From Nitrospira sp. (lineage in GTDB: Bacteria > Nitrospirota > Nitrospiria > Nitrospirales > Nitrospiraceae), in the NCBI GenBank assembly GCA_030653545.1, contig JAURZE010000022.1:524968-588967 (forward strand): a DNA stretch of 64,000 nt, given 5' to 3'. The position numbers and the translations under genes were made by a program. Positions within the stretch are counted from its first letter, which is position 1. Each line of letters starts with the position of its first letter. Of this stretch, positions 17,666 to 26,385 are shown piece by piece. The notes below the pieces were generated by a model. It saw only the letters and a list, made by a program, of their open reading frames with translations, was not told the DNA's origin and did not search any database.

Positions 17666-19225
17666 ATGTCATCTGCACCGCCCGGATTCATCGCCCGTCT
17701 CTCCATCGGCAAGAAACTCGCCGTCGCCTTCGGCTTGATCTTGCTGCTGCTCGCCGGCAGCTTCTCCGCCACACTCGTCTATCTGTCCCGCGTGAACAGT
17801 TACGTCGACCGCCATCAGCGCATTACCATCCCCGGCGTGATCACTGCGTCAGAGATGCTCCGCAATGTGGGGGAGATTGAAACCCGCATGCACCATGTCC
17901 GTGAACATCTCTCCGGCACAGAGAGAACCGCGGGATTCGAGGCCATTGCCGCAATTGAACGACGGACCCTCGCCGCGCTCGATACCTATCAGGCTACCCA
18001 CGCCGCCCGCACGCACCCGATTCTCTATGGCATGCTGGAACACCATGGCCGGACCGACTTGGCCGTACAGGAAGATCAGGCGATCGTCGCCATTGCGGAC
18101 GGCATTACCTCCCTGCGCGCACAGCGGGAAGATCTGGCGGCTGCACGCCCGCAACATCCCGCCGAACCGATCGCGGCGGAAACGACCTATGAGCACGCAG
18201 CCGCGCGCACGCAGGAAGCCATCGCCTCCTTGATCGAGGTGCACCGGAAGATCGACGTGGAAATGAAGGTCGAGGGCGATCGATTAGTCGATCAGGCCCG
18301 CACGATGGTGGTGGGAATCCTCGGCGTCCTCGGACTGCTGATCGTGACCGTCTATGCGATCATGAAGCGGCAAGTGGCAAATCCGCTCAGGCGACTGGCG
18401 GCGACCGCCGATCGTGTTGCCCACCACGACCTTGGCGCGCAATTCGAGCCCTGGCCCAGCCGCGACGAAGTCGGCGCGCTCGCCGGTTCGCTCACCACGA
18501 TGCTGACGAGTCTGCGGGATCACAGTACGGCGTTGATACGAAAGACCAAAGAGCTGGAAGCCTTTACCTATTCCATCGCGCACGACCTCAAAGGCCCCTT
18601 ACGGGAGATTGAAGGGTTTTCATCTCTACTGGAAAAACAGTTCGCCGATTCGAACGACGCGCAACTCCAGCATCACATCGGCATTATCCGCGCCTCTGCC
18701 CTCCGCCTCACTCATATGATCGACGCTCTATTGAAGTACTCGCGGCTGGAACAACAGAATCTGCCCCGCCTTCGCTTCAACGTCATGGAGACGATCTCGA
18801 GCCTGCTGGTCGATCGCCAACAGCTCCTCGCGGGAAGCACAGCGAAGATCACCGTCAATCTGCCCTACTCTGATCTCTATGGCGAACCGGTCAGTGTGCG
18901 CCAGGCCTTGACCAATCTCCTGGACAACGCGCTGAAGTTTTCCCGCCACGCCGCGGCGCCGGCCATCGCCATCGGCGGACAACAAACGGCGACCGAACAT
19001 ATTCTCTGGATTCGCGACAACGGCATCGGCTTCGATGCCGGCCAGGCCGACAAGATTTTCGGCCTCTTCGAGCGGCTCCACAGTCCCGGCGAATACGAAG
19101 GCACCGGCGTCGGCCTCGCCATCGTGAAACTAGTGATGGAAAAGCACGGCGGGAGAGTCTGGGCGGAATCCGTTCCCGGTCAAGGCAGCACCTTCTTCAT
19201 CGCGTTTCCCAGCCAGGTCCACTGA
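17666..19225 (+). CDS. Membrane sensor histidine kinase with HAMP domain
   Basis: About 519 aa from the ATG at 17666 (a GTG lies 15 bp upstream). A transmembrane segment near residues 15-40 and a second (MVVGILGVLGLLIVTVYAI) bracket a roughly 200-residue extracytoplasmic helical sensor. HAMP follows, then the phospho-acceptor region with His in YSIAHDLKGPLREIEGF. The catalytic domain has the N box NLLDNALKFS, G1 DNGIGFD and G2 GTGVGLAIVK. The final segment resembles phytochrome-type kinases. The stop overlaps the start of the response regulator, so the two form a pair; the signal is unknown, but the position behind the transport operon hints at nutrient sensing. Confidence 0.9.
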   Translation: MSSAPPGFIARLSIGKKLAVAFGLILLLLAGSFSATLVYLSRVNSYVDRHQRITIPGVITASEMLRNVGEIETRMHHVREHLSGTERTAGFEAIAAIERRTLAALDTYQATHAARTHPILYGMLEHHGRTDLAVQEDQAIVAIADGITSLRAQREDLAAARPQHPAEPIAAETTYEHAAARTQEAIASLIEVHRKIDVEMKVEGDRLVDQARTMVVGILGVLGLLIVTVYAIMKRQVANPLRRLAATADRVAHHDLGAQFEPWPSRDEVGALAGSLTTMLTSLRDHSTALIRKTKELEAFTYSIAHDLKGPLREIEGFSSLLEKQFADSNDAQLQHHIGIIRASALRLTHMIDALLKYSRLEQQNLPRLRFNVMETISSLLVDRQQLLAGSTAKITVNLPYSDLYGEPVSVRQALTNLLDNALKFSRHAAAPAIAIGGQQTATEHILWIRDNGIGFDAGQADKIFGLFERLHSPGEYEGTGVGLAIVKLVMEKHGGRVWAESVPGQGSTFFIAFPSQVH

Positions 19226-20568
19226 TGCGCACACTGATCATCGACGATGAGGAATATGTCCGTCTGGTGCTCGAACAGGCCCTACGTGAGGAAGGCTGCC
19301 AGGTCACGGCCGTGAAACACGGCCAGGCCGGCATCGACGCGCTGCACGCTGCGCCGTTCGATTGCGTCATTACGGATCTGCGGATGCCCGGCTTGGACGG
19401 GCGGGCGGTGCTGAAGTGGATCGCCGAGCATCAGCCCGATGTCGACGTCCTCATGCTGACCGGCCACGGTGATGTGAAAGATGCGGTCGAGGCGATCAAG
19501 CACGGCGCCTGGGATTTCCTCGTGAAAGAGACCCCCTTTGACGCCGGCGTGGTGAAAGCGGCGCTAAGTAAGCTCAAGACCGTCCGCGCGCTAAGAAAAG
19601 AGAATCTGGCGGCCCGCCATGGCGGCTTCACCCGTGACGTGATCGTGGAAGGCCCCAGCAAAGCCTGGCACATCCTCAAAACTCAGATCGCGCAAGTCGC
19701 GCCTTCCAACGCGCCGGTCCTCATTCAGGGAGAAACCGGTTCCGGCAAGGAAGTCGTCGCCCGGCTGCTCCACGAGCTAAGCCGGCGAGCCAACGGCCCG
19801 TTCCTGGCCATCAACTGTGGCGCTGTCAGCCGCGAGTTACTGGAGAGCGAACTGTTCGGCCATGAAAAGGGAGCCTTCACCGGCGCCACCGGCGCCAAGA
19901 TCGGCCTGATCGCCGCGGCAGAAGGCGGCACCCTCTTTCTGGATGAACTCGGCGAGATGCCGGGACCGATGCAGGTCAGCCTGCTTCGCTTTCTCGATCG
20001 CAACGAGTATCGCCCGGTCGGCAGTACCCGAACACGTCAAGCGGATGTGCGTATCGTCGGAGCCACGAATCAGGATATTCAAGAACTCGTCCACCAAGGC
20101 CGCTTCCGCGACGATCTCCTCTATCGCATCAATACCGTGACGCTCCGCGTCCCGCCGTTACGTGAACGAACCGAGGATCTGCCGGCGCTGATCGATCACA
20201 TCCTTCAGACGCTCCGGATCCCTGGAGCCACCAAACGAACGGTTGCCCCAGCCGCCTTACAACGGCTAACCGCCTATGCATGGCCCGGCAACGTGCGTGA
20301 GCTGAGAAATGTGATCGAACGGATGATCTTGATGAGCACTGGAACCGGACCCATCACCCACGCTGAGGTCGAGCACGTGCTGCCGAAGGCCTCAGGCGCT
20401 CCCCGGACAGACGATCCCGCAGAACTGACGTTGGACGAAATCGAGCGGCGACACATCCTGCGCGTGCTCGACGCGAGCGAAGGGAACAAAACCGCGGCCG
20501 CCAAGACCCTGGACATCGATTACAAAACACTGCTGACCAAGCTCAAGAATTTCTCGATCACCAACTAG
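19225..20568 (+). CDS. Sigma-54-dependent response regulator (NtrC family)
   Basis: A 447-aa activator. The receiver domain (1-120) has the acidic pair DD at 7-8, phospho-acceptor Asp51 (ITDLRMPG) and Lys101, although the usual KP is KE. The AAA+ domain has Walker A GETGSGKE (169-176), the sigma-54 contact loop GAFTGA (216-221) and Walker B GGTLFLDELGEM. A Fis-type helix-turn-helix closes the protein (NKTAAAKTLDIDYKTLLTKL). It would activate sigma-54 promoters once phosphorylated by the overlapping histidine kinase. Targets are not shown here. Confidence 0.94.
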   Translation: MRTLIIDDEEYVRLVLEQALREEGCQVTAVKHGQAGIDALHAAPFDCVITDLRMPGLDGRAVLKWIAEHQPDVDVLMLTGHGDVKDAVEAIKHGAWDFLVKETPFDAGVVKAALSKLKTVRALRKENLAARHGGFTRDVIVEGPSKAWHILKTQIAQVAPSNAPVLIQGETGSGKEVVARLLHELSRRANGPFLAINCGAVSRELLESELFGHEKGAFTGATGAKIGLIAAAEGGTLFLDELGEMPGPMQVSLLRFLDRNEYRPVGSTRTRQADVRIVGATNQDIQELVHQGRFRDDLLYRINTVTLRVPPLRERTEDLPALIDHILQTLRIPGATKRTVAPAALQRLTAYAWPGNVRELRNVIERMILMSTGTGPITHAEVEHVLPKASGAPRTDDPAELTLDEIERRHILRVLDASEGNKTAAAKTLDIDYKTLLTKLKNFSITN

Positions 20569-20723
20569 CGACTCCCGCTATTCCCGGCGACGCTCGCCGC
20601 TCGAACACATTCGCTCAACAGGCTCCCCACCACGCCACCCTGGCCGCGGAGCAATCCAAAACATCAATTCCCTTGGCAACCAGCCGATCACTTCTTATGA
20701 TGCCAGTGAGTTTGGGAGCACCG

Positions 20724-21104
20724 ATGTCTCAGCCAACCGGACCGTCTAAGCGCATCATCGACCTGCGGAAACATCAGCGCATTGTCACGCCGTCAAGCGC
20801 GCTCTTTTCCTTCAGACAGCTTATCGTGCCGGCCCAACTCCTGGACGATGTCGAAGGTGAAGGCGCCCTGATCGATCTTTCGCTCGGAGGATGCCGTCTT
20901 CTCAGCGACACCCCACTCACCCTTGGTCAGGAATATCACCTGATTCTGCAGATCTCCGTTGAACGCCCTCCCATTCCGGTCGAAGCCGCGGTCGTCCGCT
21001 GGACTGAAGACAATACCTACGGTCTCAAGTTTACGTCGATCGACACGCACGACGAATCTCAGCTCCGGGATCTCCTCATCGAGATCCGCCGGCCCATCAG
21101 CTAA
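20724..21104 (+). CDS. PilZ-domain protein (c-di-GMP effector)
   Basis: A 126-aa protein from the ATG at 20724, which follows a GGGAG box; upstream in-frame ATGs lack one. RKHQR near the start and DLSLGGCRL in the middle are the RxxxR and (D/N)xSxxG motifs that bind c-di-GMP. A beta-rich PilZ barrel follows (VEAAVVRWTEDNTYGLKF). It may act on the polysaccharide or motility systems. Its place just after the sigma-54 regulator does not show a direct link. Confidence 0.8.
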   Translation: MSQPTGPSKRIIDLRKHQRIVTPSSALFSFRQLIVPAQLLDDVEGEGALIDLSLGGCRLLSDTPLTLGQEYHLILQISVERPPIPVEAAVVRWTEDNTYGLKFTSIDTHDESQLRDLLIEIRRPIS

Positions 21105-21356
21105 CTCGGCCCCTCGCCAAGACTGATCGCTCTCTCGTCCCAGACACGGGGCACGCCCTGCCAATACGGAAAGAGGCTTCCCTCGCCAAAGCACGCACGT
21201 AAGGAATACACGCGTCGACCACCTCCCATCTCCGGACTCCACGCTCACCGCTGACAGATCGGACACCTTACGACTCGATTCGACAATGGCCCCCTATCTA
21301 TTAGAAAATGGGCCACACCTCACCGTGTCATGCCCTTCGGGCAAGGAGCCTCGCCT

Positions 21357-21971
21357 ATGAACCGGCCGGACGTCTCAGGAGAACAGCAGGCGCAAGAGCA
21401 GTTCGGCACGGCAAGTCGAGCGGCGGCCTTTCAGGCCAATCAAGTCCTCGATCATTTGAATGGTCCGATGCAGCAGTTCGTTGCACGGCAGGAAATGGCC
21501 TTCATTGCTACGGCCAGCGCCAGCGGCGCATGCGACTGCTCCTTTCGCGCCGGCACCAGGGGATTCGTCGCCGTGCTGGACGAAAAGACGCTCGTCTATC
21601 CGGAATATCGAGGCAACGGCGTGCTGGCCAGTGTAGGAAATATTTTAGAGAACCCCCACATCGGCATCATCTTTCTCGATTACTATCTGACCACGATGGG
21701 CCTGCACGTCAACGGCAAGGCTCACGTCCTGACTCCTGGCGAGATGGAAAGCATGCCGCATCTCCCCCCAAGCATTCTCGAATCCATGCAGGTCAAAGGC
21801 GGCCGGAAACCAGAAGCCTGGATCCTAGTGAACGTCGAAGAAGCCTATGTCCATTGCTCCAAACACGTACCGCTCATGAAGCGTTTGGACAAGCATATCG
21901 CCTGGGGAAGCGACGACGAGTTCGTCAAAGGCGGAGATTTCTTTAGGGTGAAGAAAGAACCGCGGGGTTGA
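21357..21971 (+). CDS. Pyridoxamine 5'-phosphate oxidase-family protein
   Basis: A 204-aa protein from the ATG at 21357 behind AAGGAGCC. The fold is a split-barrel flavin binder: FIATASASGACDCSFRAGT, LVYPEYRGNGVLASVGNILE, HIGIIFLDYY and an HVNGKAHVLTP segment match the large family of FMN- or F420-linked oxidoreductases. The substrate is not known. It is flanked by 250 bp of gene-poor DNA upstream and by a convergent gene. Confidence 0.82.
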   Translation: MNRPDVSGEQQAQEQFGTASRAAAFQANQVLDHLNGPMQQFVARQEMAFIATASASGACDCSFRAGTRGFVAVLDEKTLVYPEYRGNGVLASVGNILENPHIGIIFLDYYLTTMGLHVNGKAHVLTPGEMESMPHLPPSILESMQVKGGRKPEAWILVNVEEAYVHCSKHVPLMKRLDKHIAWGSDDEFVKGGDFFRVKKEPRG

Positions 21972-22005
21972 GGAGCCCCCCTTCGAACCGCTCAGGATCG
22001 ATGTA

Positions 22006-22881
22006 CTACGGGCAAACTGCAACTGCGTTGACGTCAGTCAGCGACGATTGGATATCACTCAAGATCTGGTCCCGACTATCGTCGAACGACAAATATCCCA
22101 TAAAACTATGGCCGCCAGAATACAACGGCGCGAGCGACGTAATGGGGTTTAGCCCCCAGTTGGTATTCGCATCTAGGGTTGACGGCAACAGCAGATTGAT
22201 CGCGCCGATGAGCAGATCCCCAGTCGAGGTGCGATACCGGCCATTTCCCTTCACCACGGTGTCTGGCGTAGCCACACCGACAATCTTCAGCGCCCCAGCA
22301 GCAGGAGCTGGCGCCGGAGACGATCCCACTGCCGCATCGTACGCAGCATTGGCATAGAGATTCCCCTGAGAATGCGGCACTACAACCACGCGTCTACACA
22401 ACGGCGGTGTCATCTGTGCTCGATAGGCCGCCGCGTGACGCTGCACTGCCACCTGATCGATCTGGTTCGTCTGCGTCATGGGCCCCTGCAACAACGACAC
22501 CATCGTCGGACCAAGTGAGGCGAACGTCTCCAGCTTCCGCCACATATCGGACGGGTTGATACCTAACCGTTGCTGCCCAGCTTCCGTGAAATCTTTGACC
22601 GTCCCTGACGTGGGGTTATAGTTGAGAAAGAAAAGATAACAACTGGACTGAAGACTTGCAGGTGTCATCGACGGCAATCGAGTCAAAAACTCCATCTCCA
22701 GCTTCCCGCCATTGAGACGCGCTTCATCGAGCGTCGTGGTCACGCCATTCACATAATAGACAGACGTGCGTGGAGCGGACCCATTTTGACAAGCTGCCTG
22801 AGGTGCAAACTGACCCCAGCTTGGAGTAGTCCACAACACCGCAGCCGCCAGCAAACTCAGCTGTAGAGTCACCCCTTTCAT
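22006..22881 (-). CDS. Secreted alpha/beta-hydrolase-like protein (291 aa)
   Basis: The ATG at 22881 overlaps the previous gene's stop (ATGA) and has GGGAG upstream. The signal peptide ends TPSWGQF. The central VVVPHSQGNLYANAAYDAA contains a nucleophile elbow-like H-S-Q-G motif, as in lipases and related hydrolases. Cysteines at the N-terminus and C-terminus (ending AVCP) suggest disulfides. A catalytic acid and base were not located with certainty. It is paired with the upstream lipoprotein gene. Confidence 0.6.
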   Translation of the reverse strand: MKGVTLQLSLLAAAVLWTTPSWGQFAPQAACQNGSAPRTSVYYVNGVTTTLDEARLNGGKLEMEFLTRLPSMTPASLQSSCYLFFLNYNPTSGTVKDFTEAGQQRLGINPSDMWRKLETFASLGPTMVSLLQGPMTQTNQIDQVAVQRHAAAYRAQMTPPLCRRVVVVPHSQGNLYANAAYDAAVGSSPAPAPAAGALKIVGVATPDTVVKGNGRYRTSTGDLLIGAINLLLPSTLDANTNWGLNPITSLAPLYSGGHSFMGYLSFDDSRDQILSDIQSSLTDVNAVAVCP

Positions 22882-23357
22882 GAACATACTCCCACCCATT
22901 GATCAGCCGGAAGGAACGGAATATTCACCGCAGCAGCCTGGCTATCGGCTTTCAAGTAGGCTTCGGACCGCGGGTTGGTATCCAGAATCCTCGCCCGAAG
23001 CTCGACAAACACAGGATGGAAATCCGTCGGCCTCCGTGCCATCAGACATTCCAGCGCGCGAAATCGCTCCGTCACGTGCGTAACAGATTTGGCGGCATCA
23101 TCGGCATCGAGAATCGATGACTGTGCCCCCTTGGCATACTGCCGCAACGCCTTATTGCTATCGCTATTCGCAGGAACCGGATAGATCGCGTCGATATACG
23201 CTTCGACATCGTCGCGAACCCCGTCACTATTGGCATCGGCTCCGGCCAGCGAGACGGGCGATGGAGAAGAGGTCGAGGAGGATTCGCTCCCGCACCCGGC
23301 GCACAGCGCCAGCAGCATGATCGCACCGACCGTTCCCTGGAGCCGACGAATAGACAT
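22878..23357 (-). CDS. Lipoprotein with an EF-hand-like calcium loop (159 aa)
   Basis: Start chosen at the ATG at 23357, which opens a hydrophobic leader ending in a lipobox (LCAGC). About 20 residues later comes DANSDGVRDDVE, a 12-residue EF-hand or dockerin-like calcium loop with acidic residues at positions 1, 5, 9 and 12. The rest is helical with no known domain. It overlaps the hydrolase-like gene by 4 bp, so the two are made together. Confidence 0.68.
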   Translation of the reverse strand: MSIRRLQGTVGAIMLLALCAGCGSESSSTSSPSPVSLAGADANSDGVRDDVEAYIDAIYPVPANSDSNKALRQYAKGAQSSILDADDAAKSVTHVTERFRALECLMARRPTDFHPVFVELRARILDTNPRSEAYLKADSQAAAVNIPFLPADQWVGVCS

Positions 23358-23638
23358 ACCTAACACGCCTCTCAATTACGTAGGAAAAACCATGAGCACT
23401 CTACCGCTCGACTACCCGCAAAAGCAATCCTCTGGCCGTCTACTGGCACACAGGAGTTCCCACGGTATGGACGCGAAGAGCATTGCTCGGCAGACGGCAC
23501 AGACGGCGCGGCAGGATCCCCAGCAGCAATACGATAACCGGCGCAGGAGCATGCCGCGTCCCTGCATCGGTGAAGCCGTATCGACGCGCGACGAAGTCGC
23601 GCGTCACCACCACGAGGCATAGTCGGACCGATACACCC
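23358..23638. other. Short gap upstream of the lipoprotein/hydrolase pair
   Basis: No convincing gene in these 281 bp. The minus-strand promoter of the lipoprotein/hydrolase pair and the end of the MOSC transcript must both fall in or near it. No clear hairpin or -10/-35 pair was picked out by eye. Confidence 0.3.
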
Positions 23639-24472
23639 TTATCCCTCTAGACGAACGACATCCCCCGCCTGCACCGTCCCCGGCGTCACGACGGTTGCCA
23701 AGACACCCACGTTGCCGTGATTATGCTGAACCGCCGTCCGGAGAATGGCCAAGTCTTGCGGGAGCCCCTGTTGCGGCAACGTCGTCATGACACAGCGCGC
23801 ACAGAAACCAGTCACCGCCACACGAACCTGAGAGCCAATCGCCACAATCCGTCCCTTCCAATCGTTCTCTAAAAACACGGGGGCCGCGGTCCCTGTATCA
23901 ATGACCACATTGGGGCGGAACCGCCGTGCGTCAAAACGCCCATCCGAATAGTGCGACTGCAACGCGTGCAGCGTCGCGGTCGTCAAGAGATGAACCGGCG
24001 CCTCATCGAAGAATGTCGTCGGAGGAATCTTCACCGTCGTCTCGCTGTCCCGCTCGGACAAGCCCTCCAGGTTAGGCGCATATTGCTCCAGCATCGGCTG
24101 CGCTGGCGGCACACTCGTGAGCCGAACCTTTCGTCCGAGCCGCGCAGACAGAACCCCGTCTACATCGGACATGGCTTCCGTCATGATCTGTCCATCCGGG
24201 AATGTGATCTCGACACTCATCGAGGATCCTGGAATGAGACGCGCGTGAAACGCAAACATCGTCGGCCATCGCCGGGGATTCTTCGCGCTGACCACATGAC
24301 CCGTCTCAACGTCGATCAACGCATACTGGCGGTCACCCTGCAGTCCCCGTTCCGTCACAGTTGCCGTTGCCAACGGCTCTCCCAACATCGACTTCACGGG
24401 ATAGCGCCACAGCGAATACACGGACCAAATCGGCGGACTTTTCGGCACTGCCACAATCACCCCCTGTCGCAA
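23639..24472 (-). CDS. MOSC-domain protein
   Basis: A 277-aa protein with the N-terminal beta-barrel of MOSC proteins (WRYPVKSMLGEPL, GLQGDRQYALID) and a C-terminal MOSC core containing the invariant Cys in GFCARCVMTT and a conserved RP-like region (DARRFRPNVVID). Relatives bind molybdenum cofactor or transfer sulfur to it (mARC and molybdenum cofactor sulfurase C-terminal types). It fits a genome region devoted to molybdenum supply. The partner enzyme is not in the window. Confidence 0.88.
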   Translation of the reverse strand: MRQGVIVAVPKSPPIWSVYSLWRYPVKSMLGEPLATATVTERGLQGDRQYALIDVETGHVVSAKNPRRWPTMFAFHARLIPGSSMSVEITFPDGQIMTEAMSDVDGVLSARLGRKVRLTSVPPAQPMLEQYAPNLEGLSERDSETTVKIPPTTFFDEAPVHLLTTATLHALQSHYSDGRFDARRFRPNVVIDTGTAAPVFLENDWKGRIVAIGSQVRVAVTGFCARCVMTTLPQQGLPQDLAILRTAVQHNHGNVGVLATVVTPGTVQAGDVVRLEG

Positions 24473-24509
24473 TGAAAGACACCGAGCTGGTTCACAGTAT
24501 TGAGAAACC

Positions 24510-24550
24510 GTCCGATGCGGAGTCTCACTACGTGAGACTCCGCATCGGAC
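24510..24550. terminator. Perfect 19-bp inverted repeat, probable terminator
   Basis: Arms 24510-24528 and 24532-24550 are exact reverse complements around a TAC loop. It lies directly after the stop of the truncated-globin gene (minus strand) and before MOSC. On the minus strand the stem is followed by GGTTTCTC, a weak T-rich tail. A very stable hairpin is certain; termination is likely. Confidence 0.65.
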
Positions 24551-24554
24551 ACAC

Positions 24555-24998
24555 TTACTTCTTCTCGACGATGTCGCCCTTCATCGGACCGAGCACACCC
24601 AACAGCTCATCCTTCTCTGTCTTGCCGACCTTGTGATGATCCAGGGCCGCGACGAGATCTTCGACCAACGCACCGAAAGCCGCATCGGTCACACCCATGC
24701 CGGCATGCGTCTGCGTCATCGTGCGACCGCTGTACTTGCAAGGCCCGCCGCTCGCTTCGCAGATCTGATTGACGAGATGCATCTTGAGCTTCGTGAGATC
24801 CGTACTCGCGAAATATCCGTTGATCCGCTTATCGCCTCCGACATTCCCCACAAACGTCTCGACCACCGCGGTGATCGCGCCCTTGCCCCCCAAACGGTCA
24901 TAGAGCGACTTGCCTTGAGCGGGGTTCCCCGCGCAGGCCGCCCCCGCCATCAGCACCACACTCAAGACCGCCATACTCATCACACTCTGCATCTTCAT
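24555..24998 (-). CDS. Exported truncated haemoglobin (group I-like)
   Basis: A 147-aa protein with a signal peptide (cleavage near GAACAGNP; an internal Cys could even make it a lipoprotein). The mature part has the truncated-globin pattern: SLYDRLGGKGAITAVVETFV, a YFASTDLTKLKMHLVNQI segment and the proximal His in MTQTHAGMGVTD. Such proteins bind haem and handle O2 or NO. Export to the periplasm is unusual, since most truncated globins are cytoplasmic. It is a single gene bounded by a strong hairpin. Confidence 0.88.
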   Translation of the reverse strand: MKMQSVMSMAVLSVVLMAGAACAGNPAQGKSLYDRLGGKGAITAVVETFVGNVGGDKRINGYFASTDLTKLKMHLVNQICEASGGPCKYSGRTMTQTHAGMGVTDAAFGALVEDLVAALDHHKVGKTEKDELLGVLGPMKGDIVEKK

Positions 24999-25031
24999 CG
25001 CACACCTCCAGTATTGATTAATAAATAGGGC

Positions 25032-25700
25032 TTACCGCCCCTCCCCACCGCTCACGAACGCCTGCCACCGACGCAGTTGATCGGCTTCTCGCCCTGGAAT
25101 AAAGTCAGGACAATCGATCCGCAATTGCCCCTCGCCCATCGGTTTATTCACCAGTCCGCAATGGTGAGGCCGCACGGCATCGGCATGGACATAGGGCTGA
25201 AAATAGGTGCACCCTGCGCACATCCTCGCGACCGAGATCACCCCCTGGCCCTGCAGCGAATGAATCACCTTGGTGAGCCCTCGCAGGAATATCGCCTGCT
25301 CGTCCGGCGTGAGACTCTTGACGCCGGCATCGACGACCTCAGTCCATCCCCTTGCCTCACGGACTTCGCGTCGCCCCGCTGCCGTGAGCGTCAGCACGAG
25401 CGCCCGCTGGTCTTCCGCCAAACGTTCTTTCTTGACCAACTGCTTCTCGACAAGCGTGATGACGGCATCGCTCGCTGTCGCTGCCGACAGGCACAATGCG
25501 GATGCCACGTCGTTCAGCCGAACTGATTGGCCGTCCCGTTCCTCCAAGAGGACCAGGATTTGGCCCTGTGTCGGAGTGAGCTTACGCGCCGTGCCACCCT
25601 CCCAAGCCTGGCTTCGCAATGCAGCAGCGACTTTGGTCAGGCCCGCCGTAATATGATCAACTATGGTCTTTTCACCGTGCATCGAAAGGCGTTTCCCCAT
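25032..25700 (-). CDS. MarR-family regulator with C-terminal cysteine motif
   Basis: A 222-aa protein from the ATG at 25700, which follows AAAGGAGCG. Residues about 15-150 form a MarR winged helix (LTPTQGQILVLLEERDG, LNDVASALCLSAATASDAV, DQRALVLTLTAAGR). The C-terminal 55 residues add CX2C-X16-CX15-C (CAGCTYF ... HHCGL ... DCPDF), a plausible metal or Fe-S site absent from ordinary MarR proteins. It sits 11 bp after a DUF2024 gene, and an inverted repeat flanks the shared promoter. It is probably an autoregulated redox- or metal-responsive repressor. Confidence 0.83.
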   Translation of the reverse strand: MGKRLSMHGEKTIVDHITAGLTKVAAALRSQAWEGGTARKLTPTQGQILVLLEERDGQSVRLNDVASALCLSAATASDAVITLVEKQLVKKERLAEDQRALVLTLTAAGRREVREARGWTEVVDAGVKSLTPDEQAIFLRGLTKVIHSLQGQGVISVARMCAGCTYFQPYVHADAVRPHHCGLVNKPMGEGQLRIDCPDFIPGREADQLRRWQAFVSGGEGR

Positions 25701-25711
25701 TGGACGCTCCT

Positions 25712-25966
25712 TTACGCAGACAAGGACACAATGAATCCGCCGGTTTGCCGGAACTCCTTCTGCTGATGCTCCGTAAACATGACCAAGGGCTCCTGGTGGC
25801 AGAACCGGCACTCCTCCGCCGTGACCGCGACCGCCGCATACCCCTGGGCCGCCACATACTCATTCGCCAATCTGAGAGCCGTCGCCTGATCCCCCGTCAT
25901 GACGTCAAAGTGCAGGGTCTTTCCCGGCACCTCCACCCACGTATCGAACACCTTCACCGCATCCAT
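25712..25966 (-). CDS. DUF2024-family protein (84 aa)
   Basis: The ATG at 25966 is preceded by AAGGAGCT. The sequence VKVFDTWVEVPGKTLHFDVM at the start and CRFCHQE in the middle, with TGGFIVSL at the end, match the DUF2024 family of small bacterial proteins of unknown function. A CxxC pair is present. It is first in a two-gene operon with the MarR-type regulator, so it is likely the regulated partner. Confidence 0.75.
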   Translation of the reverse strand: MDAVKVFDTWVEVPGKTLHFDVMTGDQATALRLANEYVAAQGYAAVAVTAEECRFCHQEPLVMFTEHQQKEFRQTGGFIVSLSA

Positions 25967-26002
25967 CCCTAGCTCCTTTCCAATAACGCTCGCCAACTGT
26001 TA

Positions 26003-26044
26003 AGGACTCCTGATTATATAGCAAGGAGTCCTACTGTACGTCAA
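26003..26044 (-). promoter_or_regulatory. Promoter and inverted-repeat operator of DUF2024-marR
   Basis: AGGACTCCT (26003-26011) and AGGAGTCCT (26024-26032) are exact inverted repeats around a 12-bp spacer that contains the -10 (TATATAAT on the minus strand, 26013-26020). The -35 TTGACG lies at 26039-26044, 18 bp away. This is the layout expected for MarR autorepression. Confidence 0.62.
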
Positions 26045-26385
26045 CCCCCCTCTTATGTGGGGACATGAAACGAATCGCGCAGCCTACCGCCGCAGCCCTG
26101 CTACTTGATCGAAGATGGAAATGAACCTTACGTGAAGAGGAGGCGCGGCAATCCTGCCCAACACCATGACGGGGCCGGATCGCTTCTGAACCTCACCCCT
26201 GCGGAAACGCTACGAGCCGATGAGCAGGAAAGATCGACCGTGAGAAAAGGCTTGAAATGAGAACACAACGGAGCAATACGCAGTTTCTACTTGGAAGCAC
26301 CCGCTGAGGGGACCTGCCACCGTGTTGGCAGGCCCCCGCCAAGGCCGTCTCCACTTCGATCGACAGCCGATTCCGGACAATCAGA
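26045..26385. other. Gap with a hairpin downstream of tex
   Basis: No convincing gene in these 341 bp. At 26308-26336 the pieces GGGG-A-CCTGCCA and TGGCAGG-CCCC form an 11-bp stem with one bulge and a CCGTGT loop, 50 bp beyond the tex stop codon on the minus strand. It is a probable terminator for tex. The remainder shows nothing recognisable. Confidence 0.45.

Noticed and set aside
23391..23620. Possible small plus-strand gene of about 76 codons
   Set aside because: No domain, no strong ribosome site and an Arg/Gln-rich composition typical of random reading.
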